From: an uncultured Bacteroidota bacterium
GTDB taxonomy: Bacteria; Bacteroidota; Bacteroidia; 2-12-FULL-35-15
Assembly: GCA_903833025.1 (NCBI GenBank)
Contig: CAILDT010000471.1
Location: 1 to 12,111, forward strand
Length of the DNA: 12,111 nt
Reading direction: 5' to 3'
The notes beneath the pieces are model-generated. The model saw only the letters and a program-made list of their open reading frames with translations. It was not told the origin of the DNA and did no database searches. The position numbers were made by a program, and so were the translations under genes. Position 1 is the first letter of the stretch, and each line of letters opens with the position of its first letter. Shown in pieces: positions 7,841-12,111 of this stretch.

Positions 7841-7990
7841 CTATTTGTTAGTACAACAAGGGCTACCAGGATAGCAACACGCTTTTCCGGCACCACAACA
7901 GTCGTTCGCTTTTTTTGTTGTGCTATTTGCAAACACAACTGTACCTGCAACTAATAAAATTGCTACGATACTTAAAACTACTTTTTTCAT
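7841..7990 (-). CDS. 49-residue exported peptide with three Cys-Cys pairs
   Basis: The ORF runs from the ATG at 7990 to TAG at 7841. The first 21 residues form a clear signal peptide (MKKVVLSIVAILLVAGTVVFA) followed by a small polar mature part. That part holds three vicinal cysteine pairs at residues 31-32, 38-39 and 45-46 with even 7-residue spacing (CCGAGKACCYPGSPCC). Even spacing and high Cys density suggest a thiol-based metal-binding or disulphide peptide. Its position behind a multicopper oxidase, an HMBD lipoprotein, an HMA protein and another Cys-rich protein favours copper or another soft metal; this is inference. A terminator follows at once, supporting a real transcribed gene. I do not recognise a named family. 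Confidence 0.8.
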   Translation of the reverse strand: MKKVVLSIVAILLVAGTVVFANSTTKKANDCCGAGKACCYPGSPCCTNK

Positions 7991-8002
7991 ATTGTTTGTT
8001 TT

Positions 8003-8035
8003 TAAAATTAATTATTTATTTAACTCTTCATTCAA
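8003..8035 (-). promoter_or_regulatory. Possible promoter for the 49-residue peptide gene
   Basis: The minus strand has TTG (8033-8035), a 22-base spacer, then TAATTTTA (8003-8010), which is one base away from the TAnnTTTG consensus. The -7 element ends 12 bases before the ATG at 7990. The match is imperfect and the region is AT-rich, so this is a weak candidate. Confidence 0.3.
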
Positions 8036-8055
8036 GTCCACGTAGGACGTACTAT

Positions 8056-8394
8056 TTAGGATAATTCGGGAGGATGAAAACAGTCGGACAAATAAGAAGA
8101 AACAACATTGTTTTCTTCTTTTCTTTCTATTTTAGAGTTCGAAAAAGTATTCCCGAAAGTAATATTCATTTCGGAAGCACTATATACAAAACAGCAATTA
8201 CACATTCCAAAAGGATTACAAATACCATTGGTACAGCAGTTGTTTTTAGTATGTTTTTTATCCATCATTCGTTTGCAACAAGCCATTGTACAAGTATCTT
8301 TTTTATGCGTAACAGACGAATAAATTTGTATTGCAACTGGCTCTACAGTTAGCAAACAAATAAAAGTGGCTAGTATTAAAGATATTGATTTCAT
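8056..8394 (-). CDS. Exported Cys-rich protein of the metal cluster, unknown function
   Basis: The start is placed at the internal ATG 8394 (112 residues), because it begins a normal signal sequence (MKSISLILATFICLLTVEPV), whereas the longer reading frame from 8457 would overlap the preceding gene and add a charged leader. After the signal, cysteines cluster at residues 35, 39, 40, 53, 54, 59, 65, 67 and 68 (CTMACC, then NNCCTNGICNPFGMCNCC), with one more at 105. The tail (75-112) is polar. The CC and CxCC patterns suggest metal or disulphide binding. It follows the HMA-MauE gene by 41 bases and precedes the 49-residue CC peptide by 65. I recall similar Cys-rich proteins beside heavy-metal genes in Bacteroidota but know no assigned function. 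Confidence 0.8.
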   Translation of the reverse strand: MKSISLILATFICLLTVEPVAIQIYSSVTHKKDTCTMACCKRMMDKKHTKNNCCTNGICNPFGMCNCCFVYSASEMNITFGNTFSNSKIERKEENNVVSSYLSDCFHPPELS

Positions 8395-8410
8395 TCTATT
8401 AGTTTGTTCG

Positions 8411-8418
8411 CAAAGATA
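8411..8418 (-). promoter_or_regulatory. Bacteroidota -7 promoter element (TATCTTTG) before the Cys-rich gene
   Basis: The minus strand reads TATCTTTG, an exact TAnnTTTG match, 16 bases before the ATG at 8394, giving a short leader of roughly 10 bases. It supports the 8394 start over 8457, which would place the element inside the gene. No good TTG -33 box was seen at 17-23 bases. Confidence 0.5.
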
Positions 8419-8435
8419 ATGCCGTACTGTTTTAT

Positions 8436-9155
8436 TTATATTGTTAGTAACGTACAAGTAGCCATTGCCACCATTAGTAAATCCTCAATTATAGTAACGG
8501 TGCTCATTGGCAAATTAAACACAGCACCCAAACAAGCACATTGTATTTTTTGTTTGTTTACCACACTTTTTATTACCCCAATACTGCTAACACCCATCAC
8601 CACAATAGTTACAACATTAGTAACTGATGGATTAAATGAAATAAGGTAAGCAATACCTAAAACCAATTCGATAAAAGGATATACAAAACCATATCCCTTT
8701 ATTTTCATAGCAACAATATCATACATCGAGTAGCTTTGGGCAAATCCTTTTAAATCAAGAAACTTAAAAAAAGAAAAGACAATAAAAAAACCACCCATAA
8801 AAAAATTCATAAACTTTAACCCATTTATTTTATTGTTACTAATAGATGCAATAATTGAAACTCCAATAATAAAAGCAAAAATTAATAATAACGGTTTATA
8901 GGTAGCCACCCAACTTTTAGTTTGTTCGGTTACTTCATCATGGTTTAAAGCAGTAATTTGGTATTTGCTGTCAGCTCCACCAATTGCGGCTTGCAGGGTA
9001 TTTAAAGCAATATGCTTACTCATTGTTATAGATGCAGTATTGTTTTCTTTCGAAACCTCCGCAGAAGTTACATCAGCCAATGAAAGTAAATTACTTTTCA
9101 CTTTGGCTTCACAGCTAGTACAGGTCATCCCTGTTAATTGATAGGTGTGATTCAT
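8436..9155 (-). CDS. HMA metal-binding domain fused to MauE/DoxX-like membrane protein
   Basis: The 239-residue product starts with an HMA domain (about 3-70) carrying the metal-binding motif GMTCTSC, with Cys12 and Cys15, typical of Cu(I) chaperones and P-type ATPase N-termini. After a short linker it has about five hydrophobic segments (near 87-107, 114-134, 155-175, 178-197, 220-239), which resemble the MauE/DoxX redox-associated membrane family. A conserved-looking CACLGAVFNLPMS motif (206-218) puts two cysteines (206, 208) by the last segment. It is not a P-type ATPase, since there is no DKTG motif and no ATP-binding domain. The fusion suggests metal delivery or thiol redox coupled to metal at the inner membrane, but the reaction is unknown. 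The start is 7 bases after the HMBD lipoprotein stop, so the two are co-transcribed. Confidence 0.88.
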   Translation of the reverse strand: MNHTYQLTGMTCTSCEAKVKSNLLSLADVTSAEVSKENNTASITMSKHIALNTLQAAIGGADSKYQITALNHDEVTEQTKSWVATYKPLLLIFAFIIGVSIIASISNNKINGLKFMNFFMGGFFIVFSFFKFLDLKGFAQSYSMYDIVAMKIKGYGFVYPFIELVLGIAYLISFNPSVTNVVTIVVMGVSSIGVIKSVVNKQKIQCACLGAVFNLPMSTVTIIEDLLMVAMATCTLLTI

Positions 9156-9162
9156 TTTTAAA

Positions 9163-9396
9163 TTACTTCTTTATTACTTTTTCTAAATCCATTCCGCACT
9201 TAGCGCAACTATCTGCTTTCACAGATACTACTTCTGGGTGCATTTCGCATTGATAATATACATCACCCGTTTTCATTTTTGTAGTATCAACACTCATTGT
9301 TTCTGTTGATTTTGTTGTTTCATTAGTAACTGTATTATTATTACAAGCTGTAATAAATGTAGCAGCAACTGCCAATATTAAAATTATTTTTCTCAT
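9163..9396 (-). CDS. Heavy-metal-binding-domain (HMBD) lipoprotein
   Basis: This 77-residue protein has a lipoprotein signal (MRKIILILAVAATFITAC), with the lipobox ITAC and lipidated Cys18. A Thr/Asn-rich spacer follows, then a heavy-metal-binding domain at 47-75: YYQCEMHPEVVS and DSCAKCGMDL. The possible ligands Cys50, Met52, His53, Cys64, Cys67 and Met69 are all present. In this family the domain occurs in CusB/CopA-type metal exporters and small envelope proteins that bind Cu or similar ions. It is therefore probably a membrane-anchored metal-binding protein of the envelope. The ATG overlaps the stop of the multicopper oxidase (ATGA), indicating translational coupling in one operon. Confidence 0.93.
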   Translation of the reverse strand: MRKIILILAVAATFITACNNNTVTNETTKSTETMSVDTTKMKTGDVYYQCEMHPEVVSVKADSCAKCGMDLEKVIKK

Positions 9397-11081
9397 TGTT
9401 TAATTACTTTTTGATTATATGTTTTACTCTCTGTTATTATTCGTACAAAATAAATTCCATTTGCTAATTGACTAATGTTTACTGTTGATTGATTACTAGT
9501 AATTGTTGCTGATTGTACTTCCTCCCCCAATACATTGTAAATTCGAAGTTGTTTAATTCCTAATTCATAATTTGTAATTCGTAATTCTGTAGTAGCTGGG
9601 TTAGGATAAACAGTTAATCCGTTATTATTATTTAGTTGCTTCACTCCTAAAAACGCTGAAGAATCGAGCACTACAAACGTGCCCATCATTCCATCATCTT
9701 CGTGCATCAAAATATGGCAATGAAACATATAGGGAACAATAGAATCGGTAAAATCAGTAAACTTTGTTATAAACCTTACCGAATCACCAGGTGGAACAAG
9801 TACCACATCCTTGCGCCCTAATTCATTTGGATTGGGTGCAACACCATTTCTATCCAATATAAAAAACTGTACATCGTGAATATGAAAAGGATGTGCCACC
9901 ATCGTTTCGTTCACTAATTTCCAAATTTCAATGCTGTTAATAGGTATTCGGTAGTCAATCCGCATCATACTAAAACTACTATCATTAAAATAAAACGGAC
10001 CATCCATAACCATTGCACTATCGGCAGTAAAACGAATAGTTCTTGTAATATTAGCAGACGATTCAGCAATAGGATTATTACTAGTTAAAACACTTGGAAT
10101 AGTAGTAACAGCACCCACCGTTTGAGCAACTACATTAAACTGCATTATATTATAATCAATTCCATTTAGCGGACTATCCATTGGCGGATTGCCAGGAGGC
10201 ATAGGCATAGTTGGTCCACCTTGTATGCCCATTGATAATTCAGAACCGTAACTCATTAAATTAAATTGTTGCCCCATCATCCCAACAAGATTAAGTACCA
10301 CTTCCGCCCTTTCGCCAGGTGCAAGTCGTACACGTGTTGTTAAATAAGGAGCATCCAACAAACCACCATCCGAAGCAATTTGATAAAACTGCATATTGCC
10401 AGTAAATCCAAAATTAAAAACCCGCTCACCAGAAGCATTCAATAAACGTAATCGAACCATTTGAGCAGGTACATTCAAATAAGGATTCATCGTACCATTA
10501 ACAAGCAAGGTGCTATCTTCCATTCCTCTTGGCATAGCTTGATTCATCGAATCGTACTGCTGACATTGAACCACCATCGGGAAATCATCAACACCATATT
10601 TACGTGGCAATACTAACGCACCCTCCACACTATCCCTAATAATAATTAATCCTGCTGCACCTTTTATAGCTTGTTCAGCAGTTTTCATATCAGGATGCGG
10701 ATGATACCAATACGTACCTGCATTATTCATTATTGTAAATTGAGGATGCCACGTTCCACCCGGTAGTATTGGCGAATAAGTACCACCATCCCATTTACTT
10801 GGTACGTGTAACCCGTGCCAATGCACAGTAGTAGTATCTTTAATTAAATTGGTAACATTAATAGTAACGTTAGCCCACTTGTTAAAAATTAACGTACTTC
10901 CTAAATAATGATTATTGTTGTAGGCGTAAGTATGAGAAATGTTTCCGGCAAAAAACTGCACACTGTCCTCGTGCATACTCAAATTAAAATTAGTACCCAC
11001 CAACGTATCAGGTATAAACAAAGCATTTTGAGATGATACCCTCAAACCTATCAATAATAATATACTTAATACTTTTCTCAT
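9393..11081 (-). CDS. T9SS-secreted multicopper oxidase (CueO/laccase-like)
   Basis: The 562-residue exported protein has three cupredoxin-like domains and a complete set of copper ligands: HWH (87-89), HPH (127-129), HPFHIH (397-402) and FHCHILMH (453-460), with Cys455 as type 1 ligand and Met465 as probable axial ligand (EDDGMMG). A Met-rich stretch (268-301, seven Met) recalls the Met-rich copper-binding insert of CueO, which oxidises Cu(I) in the periplasm. Unlike CueO, this one ends in a T9SS type-A sorting domain (491-562, VYPNP to KVIKQ), so it is probably exported across the outer membrane and surface-attached. The signal peptide is short (about 18 residues). The downstream HMBD and HMA genes support a copper role; activity on phenolic or other substrates cannot be excluded. 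It starts 69 bases after the stop of the upstream jelly-roll gene. Confidence 0.93.
   Translation of the reverse strand: MRKVLSILLLIGLRVSSQNALFIPDTLVGTNFNLSMHEDSVQFFAGNISHTYAYNNNHYLGSTLIFNKWANVTINVTNLIKDTTTVHWHGLHVPSKWDGGTYSPILPGGTWHPQFTIMNNAGTYWYHPHPDMKTAEQAIKGAAGLIIIRDSVEGALVLPRKYGVDDFPMVVQCQQYDSMNQAMPRGMEDSTLLVNGTMNPYLNVPAQMVRLRLLNASGERVFNFGFTGNMQFYQIASDGGLLDAPYLTTRVRLAPGERAEVVLNLVGMMGQQFNLMSYGSELSMGIQGGPTMPMPPGNPPMDSPLNGIDYNIMQFNVVAQTVGAVTTIPSVLTSNNPIAESSANITRTIRFTADSAMVMDGPFYFNDSSFSMMRIDYRIPINSIEIWKLVNETMVAHPFHIHDVQFFILDRNGVAPNPNELGRKDVVLVPPGDSVRFITKFTDFTDSIVPYMFHCHILMHEDDGMMGTFVVLDSSAFLGVKQLNNNNGLTVYPNPATTELRITNYELGIKQLRIYNVLGEEVQSATITSNQSTVNISQLANGIYFVRIITESKTYNQKVIKQ
9554..9588. repeat. 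Five in-register 7-bp repeats (TAATTCN) inside the T9SS domain of the multicopper oxidase
   Basis: On the plus strand the consecutive units are TAATTCC, TAATTCA, TAATTTG, TAATTCG, TAATTCT. On the coding strand they encode ELRITNYELGI in the sorting domain, just before the conserved QLRIYNVLGE strand. This is the same position as the CAATKGA-type tract in the kelch protein. Confidence 0.75.
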
Positions 11082-11108
11082 TATATTTTTTTACGCTATC
11101 ACCTCCCG

Positions 11109-11131
11109 CCCCCTCTCCTTTGGAGAGGGGG
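11109..11131. repeat. GC-rich perfect hairpin CCCCCTCTCC-TTT-GGAGAGGGGG
   Basis: Ten perfect pairs close a TTT loop in an otherwise AT-rich 69-base gap between the jelly-roll gene and the multicopper oxidase. The outer flanks (CACCTCCC and GGGATGA) extend the symmetry imperfectly. Similar CCCTCTCC-TTT-GGAGAGGG palindromes are, to my recollection, dispersed repeats in many bacterial genomes. On the minus strand no T-run follows, so it is not a classic terminator, but it would form a strong hairpin in the leader or intercistronic mRNA before the oxidase gene. Confidence 0.7.
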
Positions 11132-11150
11132 TAAAGGGATGACGCACTTT

Positions 11151-12041
11151 TTACTTTTTAATAAACTTTCTTGTTATGATACCTTCCTTAGTTATTACAT
11201 TCAACATATAATTGCCTGTTGCCAAATTTGCAATATCAATAGTATTGTTTGTAGTAGCAACCACGCTTTCTACTGATTTTACTACCTTACCTTGCATATC
11301 TAAAATATGAATACTTACTTTTTGTTCTTTTACAGCAGATAAATCAATCATCAAATTATCAGTAGCAGGGTTAGGAAACAAACTAATAGTAGCATCCAAA
11401 GTGTTTTCTGAAATACCAACAGTACCAGCAAAAGCTAATCCATCAACCCATAAATAATCATTGTTTGCAGGGTTAGCACCACTTGCAGCAAGTGTAATAA
11501 TACAAGTATCAGGATTATTGATATCAGTACCATAAGTAAGTGGAATACTAAAACTTGCCCAACTCATTGCCATACCAGAAAGCTGCTGATGAGCACTTGC
11601 AACGGTTACTCTAATATTATTACCACTATCCCAACGAGTAAGTTTAACATCAATGTAACCTTGACTGGTACCATAAACCATATGTTGCCAACTACCCGTT
11701 AAATTAGCCGAACGATTAGTATAAGCAAAACCTGATTTAGCAGTTTGAGTAACCGAATCAATAACACCACTAACAGCAATACCTGGAGCAACACTACTCG
11801 CCATAGTTTTTGACGTAAGTTTTAAATAATGTGCGCCTGAAGATGGATTTGCTGTGCCTTGTTCGCAAGTAAAAACACTTAAAGCCATTGTAGAATTATT
11901 CAAACAGTCCCATCCATTTGGATTATTATAGGTACCACCACCCATACTAGTCCACGTTTCGAAACCACCATTAGGAATCATTTGCGCTTTGGAAATGGTT
12001 ACTACCAAAGTCAAAGCAATCATTGTAAAAATTGTTTTCAT
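11151..12041 (-). CDS. T9SS-sorted secreted jelly-roll (PCMD/CBM-like) protein
   Basis: The 296-residue product has a signal peptide (MKTIFTMIALTLVVTISKAQ, cleavage after about residue 20). One jelly-roll-like module follows (about 21-207), opening with IPNGGFETWT and closing with a DYLWVDGLAF strand, as in carbohydrate-binding-like domains of Bacteroidota. A T9SS type-A sorting domain ends the protein (about 222-296, SLFPNPATDN ... LATGNYMLNV ... RKFIKK). It is therefore predicted to be secreted and surface-attached. The opening resembles each of the two modules in the gene at 1-1108, so the two genes are probably paralogues. It is on the same strand as the multicopper oxidase and 69 bases upstream, so co-transcription is possible, but a functional link to metal is not evident. 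The ligand is unknown. Confidence 0.88.
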   Translation of the reverse strand: MKTIFTMIALTLVVTISKAQMIPNGGFETWTSMGGGTYNNPNGWDCLNNSTMALSVFTCEQGTANPSSGAHYLKLTSKTMASSVAPGIAVSGVIDSVTQTAKSGFAYTNRSANLTGSWQHMVYGTSQGYIDVKLTRWDSGNNIRVTVASAHQQLSGMAMSWASFSIPLTYGTDINNPDTCIITLAASGANPANNDYLWVDGLAFAGTVGISENTLDATISLFPNPATDNLMIDLSAVKEQKVSIHILDMQGKVVKSVESVVATTNNTIDIANLATGNYMLNVITKEGIITRKFIKK

Positions 12042-12111
12042 TTTGTTTTTGTTTATTATTAATTTAATTATTATTTATTGATATTTAAAAGCGATTGTTG
12101 ATGATGTTATC

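Noticed and set aside
8395..8457. Longer N-terminus for the Cys-rich protein starting at 8457
   Set aside because: It overlaps the HMA-MauE gene by 22 bases and puts 21 polar residues before a good signal peptide; a TATCTTTG element also lies inside this extension.

Overview
The window is a stretch of a Bacteroidota chromosome. Three independent signs support this: several secreted proteins end in type IX secretion (T9SS) type-A sorting domains (VNLYPNP or VYPNP start, NGIYFVR-type strand, basic KVIK-like end), the DNA is AT-rich with Bacteroidota-type TAnnTTTG promoter elements, and guaA sits next to a LysM/periplasmic-binding-fold gene. A finer taxonomic placement cannot be read from the sequence.

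Layout. Positions 1-1108 (minus) hold the N-terminal part of a secreted protein with two tandem jelly-roll-like modules; it runs off the left edge. Positions 1175-4567 (minus) hold guaA (GMP synthase) followed by a LysM plus periplasmic-binding-fold protein. Positions 4665-7262 (plus) hold a large secreted kelch/E-set/Ig-like protein with a T9SS C-terminus, divergent from guaA. Positions 7263-7840 contain no convincing gene but hold a 16-bp palindrome, a 15-bp inverted repeat enclosing a GC-rich UUCG hairpin, a smaller hairpin and a strong bidirectional terminator. Positions 7841-12041 (minus) form a metal-handling cluster. In transcription order it holds a T9SS jelly-roll protein, a T9SS multicopper oxidase with a complete copper ligand set, a heavy-metal-binding-domain lipoprotein, an HMA-domain/MauE-like membrane protein, a cysteine-rich exported protein and a 49-residue exported peptide with three Cys-Cys pairs, closed by the terminator.

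How the genes may work together. The multicopper oxidase, HMBD lipoprotein and HMA-MauE genes are tightly packed (4-nt overlap, 7-nt gap) and are very likely one operon. Together they place copper chemistry at the cell surface, a metal-binding lipoprotein in the envelope, and a membrane protein with a metal-binding cytosolic or periplasmic domain. The two small Cys-rich exported proteins immediately downstream are plausible accessory metal binders. A role in copper tolerance or trafficking is inferred from motifs and neighbours; no metal-responsive regulator lies in the window.

The most unexpected non-coding signal is a family of degenerate 7-bp tandem repeats (TAATTCN-like and CAATKGA-like) at three loci: inside two T9SS sorting domains at the same structural position, and across the start codon and signal peptide of the LysM gene.
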